DNA from: Aphrophora alni
Taxonomy: Eukaryota > Arthropoda > Insecta > Hemiptera > Aphrophoridae
Direction: 5' to 3'
DNA length: 64,000 nt
NCBI GenBank assembly: GCA_963513935.1
Contig: OY740768.1
Location: 65,142,786-65,206,785, forward strand
Position numbers and translations under genes: made by a program
The notes under the pieces: generated by a model
The model's input: only the letters and a program-made list of their open reading frames with translations
The model's database searches: none
Told to the model about the DNA's origin: nothing
In this document: one piece after another, positions 51,016-63,200 of the stretch
Position numbering within the stretch: position 1 is the first letter of the stretch
Layout of the letters: each line of letters begins with the position of its first letter

Positions 51016-52073
51016 CTAACGGTCGCTAAAAAACACATATTTAAGCACCACGTTTATACAAATAAGAAATCAAATCAATTGAAACTGTTTATCCAAAGTG
51101 AAATTTAATATAGTTAGATTGAGTATTTAATCATGGTATACAATAAGTAGGCTTTATGTATGAATTGAACGACATAAGGGATTATTATAGGCAATGAATA
51201 ATTAGAAGACTGCATTGCCTACCTAAGCAATATAAAGTTTTGTAAGGTAAATCAATACATTTCCCCCTTTTCAATGCAAGGTAGTAATTTCGGAAACATT
51301 AACCCCCTTTTAAGGTTATAATCAACGAACCAATTGCACTCACTTCAAAGCTGGCTTTAATTTACACTCTAAAAACCAGAAGCCTTAATTTCTCAGGTCA
51401 CTGACTAAGTCATCAACACATTTCTGTATATTTACGTTTTAATTAACTTGCTTAAATATTTAAATTAAGTACCCAGCTTCTATAGGTTAAGCAGAGTAAA
51501 ATTTAATACTAATTAATGTCGTAAATAAAAGGTTTATAACTTTTTGAAAGATAAACTTCCTTGTACTTCTTAAATTAAATAAAGGACGACAAAGCGCTAA
51601 ATTTGTCACAAACTTGAAACAAAAGTCAGAGTAAATAATTAATTGTTGAGGCCATCTCCCCAAAAATCTAGGTTTTAAAAGTGAAAATGTACCATGAACA
51701 TTTCAATCTCTTAGGAGGAGAAAAATAAATCTAAGTGAGACCCAACAAAGATTTGGGGGCTATGAAATTCTACAGTATACTACTAAAACCAATCTAAAAT
51801 GGTGCATTTAGATTTCGTTAAAATTTACTTGAAAATTTTCTTTTACCTGCGGTTGGGTAAATTCGTTCGGTTCATAAAATTTCACGTTTTAATTATTCGT
51901 TAATTTTCGATTTATTTATTTGTGTAAACACCAAAATATACTCACATATAATTCCACTAAACTACATATATGCGAGAAAGTGAAACACAAATATTTTGCT
52001 AGAACACAATAAGTATCTTGTTCCAATTGAAGTAGGAAGAATTTCTTATTAGTCAACTGATAAGAGAGACACA

Positions 52074-52078
<5 letters not shown>
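51016..52078. other. No gene recognised
   Basis: AT-rich sequence, no coding or RNA feature seen. Confidence 0.5.

Positions 52079-52156
<78 letters not shown>
52079..52156 (+). repeat. (GA)n microsatellite ending in a G run
   Basis: About 70 bp of GA dinucleotide followed by nine G (52148-52156). Confidence 0.98.
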
Positions 52157-52157
<1 letters not shown>

Positions 52158-53126
52158 ATTAAGTCACAGAATCACTTTTTTAACCTTAAATTGTACGTAG
52201 CCACGAAAAAAATAGATTTTTTTTCTCATATAACTGTGTTACACGTGAGAAAATAAAATGCAAAACTAATTCGGGAAACTCACCGTTAATTGGTATTCGC
52301 TAAAATAAATGTTCAATTTGTTTTACTGGTTAAACTCAACAACTAACACATACTCAAAGTTGATTTTAGTTACTACATTTCCAGTTTATATTTCAGGAAC
52401 TCACAAATTGGAATTCGTATGAAAGGATGTTTTATAAACGGCTTCACATAATTTGTGCTAAAAATAGAATCATGAAACCAAAGTTACATCTTATCATTTT
52501 CAAGAGAATTCCGAATAAAACGTATATTCTGGTAATGCTAGATATATTTTAATACTTACACTTCGAAAATCTTTCCTTTAATATTATTTCATTATTTGAA
52601 TATCACTTTTTGACACAAATGTTTCTTTAATCCCCAAATTTTAATTCATTTCCCCTTAAGGTTCTTATCTTATTAATACCTCGACGTGGCAGACTTTAAA
52701 AAAGCAATAAATTAAATAGCTTTTAAGCTGTCTACGTTTAGAATACTCAGAATATTTCTACAGGAAACAGATGGAACCAAGTTTAGGATATTATTAAAAT
52801 AATACCTTGTACTAAAGAGAAGTACTTGGATCAATAATGCAATGGAAGTATAGCGTGCGTTTCAGTACGGTAGTGGTGGTGTTGGTTGGAACACGGTGTC
52901 ACGACTCTATACCTTCTATTTTAATCATTTGTTTAAATAATCAAATTAATAAAATATTTATTTAATTTAAAAACACGTTTTGGTTGCAGGAAAACTAGAC
53001 CAGTATTACAGTAACAATAAAAATCATAAAAAAAAAAGTTTAAAACATAACACAATTAAACAAGAAGAATATTTTATCCTCAAAATGATAAAACATTTCC
53101 AACCACTGGAAGGTTCTTAAAATAGT
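52157..53126. other. No gene recognised
   Basis: AT-rich except for a GC-richer patch at 52850-52910 (TAGTGGTGGTGTTGG), which I cannot assign. It could be an untranslated exon or promoter, but I see no supporting signal. Confidence 0.45.
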
Positions 53127-53230
53127 ATATTTCATCACTAGGACCAAAAGTGAAGCATTTAGATACAAGCTCAAGTTTAACAAATGAGCGAGGATCGAAA
53201 AGCTTCTTTTGGCCCTAGTGATGAACTGTA
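53127..53230. mobile_element. Short fold-back (MITE-like) element
   Basis: The left arm ATATTTCATCACTAGGACC, then AAAAGTGAAGC (53127-53156), pairs with the right arm GCTTCTTTTGGCCCTAGTG, then ATGAACTGTA (53202-53230), with few mismatches. A single related end, TATATTTCACCACTAGTACC, lies at about 57846. Typical of a non-autonomous DNA element; no target duplication confirmed. Confidence 0.65.
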
Positions 53231-53648
53231 TTTTTCGTTATACTAAAAATAATATAAGAAAATAACTTCACAAAAACTAAAATGTTATACCCTATTTACC
53301 TTCAAAAGTTTGGACAAGTTACACAAGTTTGCAGCTATTACAGGTGTTTAGTTTGTGTTAGTGGTACTTATTTATAAAATCGATAGTAACAGCTGTTTTA
53401 TCTGTTATTTACAATCGAGAGTATCGGTTGTTTTTATAGATTCTTTACAATCGATAATTAATTCGTATAAGCGAAGTAACAGCTGATGACCTCGACCTGA
53501 ACTGATGTTTTTAGGTACTAGGACTAAAAAGAACAACTTTAGCATCTCATTTTTGATGTATTGAAAACAGCTGTTATTGAAGCAGTATGACAAAAACAAA
53601 TTTAATACTATTTTCGACGCTAATATTATAATCAAACACTAATAAAAA

Positions 53649-53699
<51 letters not shown>

Positions 53700-54975
53700 A
53701 ATTTTCTTTCTTTAAAAAAAATGTCTAAAAACCTGCACAAATGTCATACATAACTTGCTCAAAAATTGGTTATAAGATATTAACCAAATAAGCGAGTTAA
53801 ATATTTTTTAGAAATAGATTTAGAGGAAAAAATCGTGCACACATTAGTTGAACAAACAGACTAATAACAGTTTGATTGCCAAATGAATGGACGGAGGGAC
53901 GTCAACTATGCATACATTTATTTAATTCAAACCTAATTAAAATTAAACGTAACGCATTGAGTTAGATGAGCTTAAGCCTATTATTGCATTTCTTATACGA
54001 CAAAACTTTAGTTTATATCATTTTAAAACGAGCTGAAGAATTTTTTTCTAAATTTAATACCAGACCAAGAAAAGTTCCTTAAAATTTACAATAATTTCAT
54101 TTCAATCTGTTAAGCTGTATGGACGCTAGAGTAGACACATTTACACTGATACACATACGGAACCAATGAAATTTGCGATGTATTTATTTATGGAATCATA
54201 CGATTCCAACTTACAACAAAGTGCAACAAACAAATTTATCAAATTAATACTTTCCAAACTTCAATAGTTTAAACTGATGGTTCTAGTAAGAATTGGACGG
54301 ACAGACGGAACGGAAGAATAGATGGATGGACCCACGAGTCTTAATGTATGCTGAAAAATTTAATAAGTTGTCACTACCTTAAAATAAGTAGAATTCTTTT
54401 TCCCAAGTACAGTGCCAACCACAATTTTAAAACCTACTACAAATGAAAAGTTAAAACCAGTAAGAAATTCAGAAGTTACAAAGCAAAAACATTTTTGTGA
54501 CGGTTTACCATTCATAGTAACATGCAAAAAAAAAAAAAAAAAAAAAATCTAATAACAAATGAAATATTGCTATACTTAAAAACAAATAACACATCAATTT
54601 GAGAACCATAAACTTATTAATAAAACCATATGGTTTTAAGGGAATTCTGTTGAATCAATGATTTACAACCTTAAAAAGGGCAAATGTATTCGAAATATGA
54701 ATTTTGTTTACTGTGACCATTCCACACTAAGTATCATGTATGATAAACGTATAAGGTTTGATACATTAACAATTAACACACAAATAAATAAGTCGATGCG
54801 CGCCAACATGGTATTTACCCAACCCATAATACAATATATTACAAGCAGATCCTTGAAACACAATGCCCAAAGGTTGGTCTCTTGGGGCCTTGTAGCAAAT
54901 GTTAATTGTATTGTAAAGGTGAAGGTGTCGTACCCAGTATACGGTTAATACAGCTGTTATACAGTATTGTGTATA
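53231..54975. other. AT-rich stretch with AT microsatellite and A tract
   Basis: (AT)n at 53653-53697 and a 22-bp A tract at 54526-54547. Around 53890 and 54293 are GGACGGAGGGACG and GGACGGACAGACGG motifs of the dispersed-repeat type. A 96-codon frame at 54658-54948, just before the 90-bp satellite, has no recognisable domain. Confidence 0.55.
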
Positions 54976-57180
54976 TCACTACTTAACATCGCAGATATGA
55001 CACAATTCAATGGTGTCAGTGTCTCGGAACTAGTTGCCCTCGAAGCTATACACTCGTGAATGAGGCATCACTTGACATTGTACATATGACACTCACTTCA
55101 ATGGTGTCAGAGTCACGATCTAGCTGTCCACGAAGCTATACACTCGTGAATGAGGCATCACTTGACATTGTACATATGACACTCACTTCAATGGTGTCAG
55201 AGTCACGATCTAGATGTCCACGAAGCTATACACTCGTGAATGAGGCATCACTTGACATTGTACATATGACACTCACTTCAATGGTGTCAGAGTCACGATC
55301 TAGCTGCCCTCGAAGCTATACACTCGTGAATGAGGCATCACTTGACATTGTACATATGACACTCACTTCAATGGTGTCAGAGTCACGATCTAGCTGTCCA
55401 CGAAGCTATACACTCGTGAATGAGGCATCACTTGACATTGTACATATGACACTCACTTCAGTGGTGTCAGAGTCACGATCTAGCTGCCCTCGAAGCTATA
55501 CACTCGTGAATGAGGCATCACTTGACATTGTACATATGACACTCACTTCAGTGGTGTCAGAGTCACGATCTAGCTGCCCTCGAAGCTATACACTCGTGAA
55601 TGAGGCATCACTTGACATTGTACATATGACACTCACTTCAGTGGTGTCAGAGTCACGATCTAGCTGCCCTCGAAGCTATACACTCGTGAATGAGGCATCA
55701 CTTGACATTGTACATATGACACTCACTTCAGCGGTGTCAGAGTCACGATCTAGCTGTCCTCGAAACTCTACATTCGTGAATGAGGCATCACTTGACATTG
55801 TACATATGACACTCACTTCAGTGGTGTCAGAGTCACGATCTAGCTGCCCTCGAAGCTATACACTCGTGAATGAGGCATCACTTGACATTGTACATATGAC
55901 ACTCACTTCAGTGGTGTCAGAGTCACGATCTAGCTGCCCTCGAAGCTATACACTCGTGAATGAGGCATCACTTGACATTGTACATATGACACTCACTTCA
56001 GTGGTGTCAGAGTCACGATCTAGCTGCCCTCGAAGCTATACACTCGTGAATGAGGCATCACTTGACATTGTACATATAACAATCATTTCAATGGTGTCAG
56101 AGTCACGATCTAGCTGCCCTCGAAGCTATACACTCGTGAATGAGGCATCACTTGACATTGTACATATGACACTCATTTCAATGGTGTCAGAGTCACGATC
56201 TAGCTGCCCTCGAAGCTATACACTCGTGAATGAGGCATCACTTGACATTGTACATATAACAATCATTTCAATGGTGTCAGAGTCATGATCTAGCTGCCCT
56301 CGAAGCTATACACTCGTGAATGAGGCATCACTTGACATTGTACATATGACACTCACTTCAATGGTGTCAGAGTCACGATCTAGCTGCCCTCGAAGCTATA
56401 CACTCGTGAATGAGGCATCACTTGACATTGTACATATAACAATCATTTCAATGGTGTCAGAGTCACGATCTAGCTGCCCTCGAAGCTATACACTCGTGAA
56501 TGAGGCATCACTTGACATTGTACATATGACACTCACTTCAATGGTGTCAGAGTCACGATCTAGCTGCCCTCGAAGCTATACACTCGTGAATGAGGCATCA
56601 CTTGACATTGTACATATGACACTCATTTCAATGGTGTCAGAGTCACGATCTAGCTGCCCTCGAAGCTATACACTCGTGAATGAGGCATCACTTGACATTG
56701 TACATATAACAATCATTTCAATGGTGTCAGAGTCACGATCTAGCTGCCCTCGAAGCTATACACTCGTGAATGAGGCATCACTTGACATTGTACATATAAC
56801 AATCATTTCAATGGTGTCAGAGTCACGATCTAGCTGCCCTCGAAGCTATACACTCGTGAATGAGGCATCACTTGACATTGTACATATGACACTCACTTCA
56901 ATGGTGTCAGAGTCACGATCTAGCTGCCCTCGAAGCTATACACTCGTGAATGAGGCATCACTTGACATTGTACATATGACACTCACTTCAATGGTGTCAG
57001 AGTCACGATCTAGCTGCCCTCGAAGCTATACACTCGTGAACGAGGCTCCACTTGACATCGTAGATATGACACTCACTTCAATCGTCTCATGCTCGGACCT
57101 AGCTGTCCTCGAAGTTATACACTCATTTCAATCAGCCCTAACTGTCCTCGAAGCTACACACTCGTGAACGAGGCTCCACA
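54976..57180 (+). repeat. 90-bp satellite array, 22 regular units plus degenerate ends
   Basis: Units start CACTCGTGAATGAGG at 55051 and recur every 90 bp to 57030 with no length change. A degenerate unit precedes them (54976-55050) and about 1.5 degenerate units follow (57031-57180). Because 90 is a multiple of three, one plus-strand frame stays open through the array. It translates as a 30-residue repeat (NEASLDIVHMTLTSMVSES and so on) and is interrupted once by TGA at 56286-56288, where all other units read CGA. Differences between units are mostly amino-acid changing (ATG/GTG/GCG at one codon; HMTLTS/HITIIS), so I see no sign of selection for protein. Each unit holds TGACAC...GTGTCA, a 6-bp inverted repeat. 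Confidence 0.97.
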
Positions 57181-58984
57181 CTCGGCCCTACCAGATTTCG
57201 TAACTACAGTATAAGATGAATATCACATTTCCTTGAAAAATCACAATTTAAAATTATACTTTCACAACAACTTCGCCGTTTGTCATCGAAGAGATGGGGG
57301 GGGGGGTTAATATCAATCATGTAGAATTGAAATCTGCTATTTTTAAATCTAATTTAGTGTACTATAGTTGAATAACACACGAGATATGAACAACTGTTTA
57401 AAAAAAAACGCTATTGTGACATTTTCAATTCGATTTTTAAAATTTCAATATGATTCTACATGAGTGAAACCATACAAATTCCATTTTCCTTAATTTGTTG
57501 TTGCCTCTGTAGTGCTTATGTACTCAGAAAAACAACGACGACGGACGGACGACACGTCGAAAATAACTTTTTTGATTTCCTGAGACTATGAAACGTGAAG
57601 ATCAGTCAAAAAACAAAGGTCAAAATTTTTGGCGCTTACCAAACTGGTAAATTAATAGACAGATCACAAGATGTGGTTTAATAATATAGTACCGCAGTTA
57701 AATATATTTTCGTAGTATCAATCCATATTTAAAGTATGGTATTTAAGTGACGTGCCAGGAGACAAAATCCTAAGAGGTAGAAAAAAATCAGCCGTTGCTA
57801 AATATGTTCCATTAGGCCTTATCTGGCGTAATGCAGAATTAGTATATTTCACCACTAGTACCGAAAGTGGCCTTTTTCTGTTGCATGAAGAAAGTTCAAA
57901 TTGATTAACACGGGTATATTTAGTTTTACGTGTGAGGGGAAGCCGAACTCGGGAATAATTTAGTCATACATCGGAATGACACTTTCAGGACGAGTTATGA
58001 ACGATACTTTTCATCATACTGCAAAATTATTCAATAAATCTGATAATTTGTTTTTAATGTGTATTTGTTCATTCACAAATATGTTTTCAAAAGTTAAAAG
58101 TAACATTTACTGTGCAGTTTTGATTATTAGGAATATTGTAAATTGTCTGTTACATCTGCAGCTTTTTTAATAATTCATCGGGCAATTCCATGATATTATT
58201 TAAAACATCATCTCTATTCAAAAATAAAATCATTCTAAATAATATTCAGTAATAAACTTTAATTCAACAATTAGTATTTGTTTTTACATTGCTATGGGAA
58301 CGATGATTAAAAGGGGGGGGGGGTCTGCTGATTTAATAGCTTAGAACTGAAGAGAAAGAACACTACCGCAGACAGTGTTAAATTGCTGATTGATTTTCGG
58401 TGCAGTTTTAAAACTGATCTGCAATCAGCTGTCTTCAAATTTTTTGTAAACGTCGAAAGTATCTACTTTCGGTACAATTTGATGAAAATAAATTTCCTAT
58501 TTGTTTATAAAATAAATCGGCTAGATAGCCTATCGTTCAGAAGTGTTTTTAACACAACTACGACTACATATAAAGTTACACGCGTAGATAATGTTAAAGC
58601 AACCGCTATGGAGCAATCTTTTGGGGTTAAACGAGATGATTGCATGTCCTAATACTTGTTTAATGTTATACGTTAAGACAGTAAAGTATACTATAACAAA
58701 TACTGACAATTAAACGGTAGTTATTTTCAAACAATATTGTTTTATTATTGTAATAAATAACTTTCCAATTCTATGTACAAAGATACGCAAAAGAATAGAT
58801 CTAGTTCCAATTCTTGTCCATCTAATATTTTCCCAATAACTAATTACGTAATAAAGACGGTATTGTCGATATTCCGTTTCAAATGTGTCTCAACGTTTTT
58901 ATCCCCTAGAAAAAACAATTATACCATATTCAGAATTATACACGTCTTCCATTTTTGTTATGCATGTGATACTATTGACTGAAA
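57181..58984. other. No gene recognised
   Basis: Includes G runs at 57296-57307 and near 58313-58323, a single MITE-like end near 57846, and small frames (57976-58170, 58383-58652, 58773-58982) with no recognisable domains. Confidence 0.55.
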
Positions 58985-59525
58985 AATTGAAATTATGTGA
59001 TTATATATTGAAAGTTGGGTATCTCATGAAATGATTAGATTTTGGATCAATTCGATTGTAGGGTTTGGGTAAAAATATGGTTAGATTATAAAGTGAATGT
59101 CACGGATTAGCGGGTGATATTAATGAGTCAAAATTTTGAAGTATATTGAGAGTTGCAAGGATTCGATTTTGGATCAAATCGATTCTGGGATTTGGTGAAA
59201 GCATGGCTAGAGTAAAAAAGTGATTGTAACGTATTATTGGGTAATACTATTGACTAATATCTTTGAAGTATATTGAGAGATAGGTATCTCATGGAATTAT
59301 TTGATTTTGAGTTAAATAAATTATGGAGTTTTGGGTGAAAATATGGCTGAAATAAAAGGTGATTGTAAAGCATTATAGGGTGATATTATTGAATCAAATC
59401 TTTGAAGTATGACGAGAGATGAGTTAACGCGTTCTCATGGAATTATTATATTTTGGATTAAATCTGTTATTGGGTTTTGGATGAAAATATGGCTACGACA
59501 ATAAGTTATTGTCACGTATTATCTC
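58985..59525 (+). repeat. Four-copy degenerate tandem repeat, 127-140-bp unit
   Basis: TTGAAGTATATTGAGAG-like starts lie near 59000, 59136, 59263 and 59402. Each is followed by GGTATCTCATGGAATT, GATTTTGGATTAAAT, GGGTTTTGG, GAAAATATGGCT and TGATTGTCACGTATTAT variants. Non-coding. The array stops a few bases before the SINE at 59530. Confidence 0.85.
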
Positions 59526-59529
59526 AAAA

Positions 59530-59690
59530 AAGAACGGTTAGCTCAGCTGGCAGTTAGCTGTCTATACTTTGTACTAGGAAACTGTCAAAGGTTACTAGGT
59601 TCCAGCCCAGTTGATGGTGTTACATGTTTCCGCTTCTTCATTCGTCTAGAGGGCACAAGTAATACGTGAAGTAAACAAACGAAAATCTCA
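59530..59690 (+). mobile_element. tRNA-derived SINE
   Basis: A perfect RNA polymerase III A box, TAGCTCAGCTGG (59539-59550), is followed 47 bp later by a B-box-like GGTTCCAGCCC (59598-59608; one base off GGTTCRANYCC). The spacing is somewhat longer than in a plain tRNA. The body runs on to about 59690. The 3' end is approximate and no poly(A) or target duplication was confirmed. Its sequence differs from the SINE at 18135-18346. Confidence 0.65.
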
Positions 59691-59999
59691 AAATTATGGT
59701 CTGTACGATTTAAAAAATTGCATTTTGGTGCCTAGTAGGGATCTAGGGATGATTAGAATTTGTTAAACAATGTTAGGGTGTAGGGGTAAATTAAGGGTTG
59801 GTTAACAAAATTATCAATGTGTTAAGTGATAGATGAGTAAAAGAATAACGCTCAAATTGTTCACTACAAATTTAAGACCATGTTGGCCTATGTATGTGAA
59901 ACTAGTAGAATAAAGCAACACAGACTTTTGTTAATGAATGTCTAAGAAGTATACTCGTTATAATATGTCCCACTACAATAATAAGTAAGGGGCAACGAA
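59691..59999. other. No gene recognised
   Basis: Non-coding sequence between the SINE and the LINE tail. It includes a TAGGGT/TTAGGG-rich patch at 59735-59800 that is not in register. Confidence 0.5.
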
Positions 60000-60285
60000 T
60001 AAGCCAATAAAGTCAATAATGAAGGAAAGAAAATGAAAGTGCATTAAACATACACTGAGGAAGGGTGAAAATGAAACAGACTCTGGACTGGAACCCAGAA
60101 GGTCACAGAAGAAGACGTCGCCCAAGGATGAGTTGGAGGCGGACGGTGGATGAGGAGTTGTGGCTAGCAAAAAGGACTTGGGGAGAAATGAAGGTGATCA
60201 TCATGTAAGATCGGATAACGTGGAAAGGCTTTGTTGCTGCCCTGTGTCCGTTTAGGAATAGAAGAGGTAAGTAAGTCTAAATAGT
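60000..60285 (+). mobile_element. LINE 3' tail, decayed
   Basis: Translates in pieces to the same C-terminal signature as the LINE at 7498-7802. It gives MKERK, a stop where W is expected, then KHTLRK; after a frameshift it gives TLDWNPEGHRRRRRPRMSWRR, then TWGEM, a stop, and FVAALCPFRNRRG. It ends in a GGTAAGTAAGT simple tail near 60270. On the opposite strand to the first copy and much more damaged. TAAGTAAG occurs on both sides (59982 and 60268) but may be part of the tail rather than a target duplication. Confidence 0.82.
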
Positions 60286-63200
60286 ATCAAACTTACAAAC
60301 GTTTATGTATTTTAAAGTGCTAGTTCGTATTTATCAATATAAAAATAATTTGTTTGAAAATGTTAATATAAATTTCTATAAACTAATCGCTCATGTACTG
60401 TGTTGCAGTTGAAGATACCGAGAGATAAGCCTGGAACCAAAACACATCTGTAGAACCGAAATTAATCAAATTCGATTTTTAAAATGAATTTTTCGTCCAT
60501 TAGTTTGTGTAGGACGGCAGTTTTTGGACCTTTAGAAGTTCACTCATAATGAGTATGAGTGTGGCAAATCTGAAAATCCTAGCCGTATCTACTTCGTTCT
60601 TCATATAGTCTTGGGTTGGATCCTTTTCCTAACTGGTCTCTTCTGTCTTACTCTAGTTTTCTTCCGATCCTAACTATTTTAGAATAAGGGGATGGGGATG
60701 TCTTCATTACATATTTTTCTTTTTCTTTTAGTTATAAAGCGATGATGACCGAAAGGTTTTTATTTTTAAACAACAAGAAAATTTTTTTTTTTAGTTTTTA
60801 AACTTACAAAATGGGGTTTATCTTTAAGCCTATGATGAAATTACATTAATTTCATTCAATTTTTGTATTTATAGCAAAACGATATATAGGCTACTAAATT
60901 TGGATTTGAATTGAAAGGCTATTTTTGAGTTATTGTGTCCAAGCACACAGAAACAGACAGAAATGTTGTGAAGTTTTTGGGTATTTAGGGGATCTTGGAA
61001 TAACTTAAATTTAGTGAAATGTTATGTAAATGTATACTTCTCTCTTAGAAAAAGTTCCTTAGATATAAACGATAAAGTGTTAATCAGACTTTTCTTCAAA
61101 GAAACATTAGTTAAAGGTTATTTTGATTGCCTTAAAGTTTTGAGTGTATATGATGATATCTTTCTTTTTTCATCTGTATTTTCATGACATTTCCTCCTTC
61201 ACATCTCTCTAGAACTCTGCAGGGGGCCATTTTATCTAAATTATTCTGCCTCCAGGGATTCTTTTCCAAAACGTTACCTGATATTTACAATATTAAAAGA
61301 AATTTTCTTTTAACTCAAATGCAAAAACACGATGTTAAATTTTAATTAGAACTCCACATTACTAACACAAAAACTATCGATTTTTGTATGTATTCCAAAT
61401 AGAATTTTTTTTTCCGCATTACGTAATTAATTAAAGATTAAAACGATCTTAAAACGTTCCAATGAACAATCGCTCAGTGAAAAGTCGTAAAATGAATTTA
61501 CTCTGGTTAATTTATATTTCGAGTTTTTTTTTTTTTTCAGGCATTGCATATGTTGCAATTGATTTAGATTACAAGAGGTTAATTTAATTAAAATACTTAT
61601 GTTCCGAGATTAATTAGCTAATATAAACCTTTAAAATTATAAATTATATTATATTGGATTTTTCTCGCTAAACTAAAATTAATATAGTTAAGAAAACTGA
61701 AACTATTACGTAACACAAGAAGTGAGGTTTCACAGAAGCCGTAAAAAGTTGCTTTCATGGAAGTATATTACTTGCCAGTTATTAACTGAACATTAACAAA
61801 ATGCAATTTCTATTATAATGAAAATTCGGAATAAAAAAGTAATTAAAAAATGTTCAATATCTACGTTCTACGATGTGATATTGAATAGTTAACTAATTAG
61901 TGAAATAAACATCATCCATAACATCTCACACCCGGGAAAGTGTTGTAGAGAGTTACTTTAATTAGCTCTTTAATTACAAAAAATAAATTATCTTCAATGA
62001 AACCGTTCTGTGTGACAGGTTTCATTTACACAATGTTCAATAAATTTCGTACCTAAGATGATTGTGAACCAGGTTGTACAGTTTTGGCACAGAATCACAC
62101 TTGCTATGACATGGCTTAGAAGTAGGTAGACTACAATACATCACAGATATTTACATGTTAGAAATGTTAATAACCTTCCGAAGTCACATATCATGGATAT
62201 AAGTAAATTAGTAAATTAGTGACAGAGTTAAGAGGACACTCATGTTAGTTAAGTTAGAAACATCAACAGTATGTAGGAGCGGTATCCAGAGCAGGAACAC
62301 CATAAAAAAACTGTTGTCAAGTTCTTCCAGAAAATATGTGTTTTTGGGTCATCCGAGTGCAAAAAAGAGGTTTTGGAAAGTAACGCCTGTCTATCTGGTG
62401 CCTGTGCTCTACACCAAACTATTATTATTTTATATTATTCCTAACAAAGGATGATTTTCTAATTAAGTATATTTATAGTTTGGATTATCAGCTCAAGGTC
62501 TAATTCCAAAATTTCTACTTTTTTTACGTAGAGAGCTTCATAAATCAAGACAAACAAGTGGACTAAATGTAAGATATTAACTGTCTTGTGTCCTGAAAAT
62601 GACATATTATGTAATACAAAATTATCTGTCGCACGTTAAAGCCTATTAATTTCAGCTGTGTAGAATTTTAAAATTGATTTAATTCTTATAAAATCATAAT
62701 ATTATATTGCCATATCTTTACAATCTATCTTTTATCTTGATAAATACAGAAGCAGAAATATACAAACAAGTACAATAAACAGTCGGTTATTTCATTTATT
62801 ATTTTGTTTATTTTTAGTGAAACCATATATACTCATAGTATATGATTCATGGAAACGGGATATTTAAAAACATTTAATGTTATGAAAAAAAAAAAAGAAA
62901 CAATTAAATTTATTTATGCCGATTCATAGTTTAAAACACGCCATTTAAAAATACATACACTAGATTAAGTTTTTGAAGATGAAATCTTCCAGATTATTGT
63001 AACATCATTAATAACACATATCAACAATCTTGAGAAATATATATATATATATATATATTTTTTAAATTACGTAGCTCAAAAGGGTATATTAGAGGAGAGA
63101 GAGTAGAGGTGTGTTACTAAAAATTTTAAAATGGAAGCATGGGTTAGGTGATACCTTATTTTAAAGACCTTACAACTACAATTTTTTTTTCTGCCTCGTT

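Noticed and set aside
59735..59800. Second telomere-like patch (TAGGGT/TTAGGG)
   Set aside because: The motifs are irregularly spaced and not in register, unlike 43545-43594.
59973..60170. 65-codon minus-strand open frame
   Set aside because: It is the antisense of the LINE tail, whose sense translation matches a known signature.
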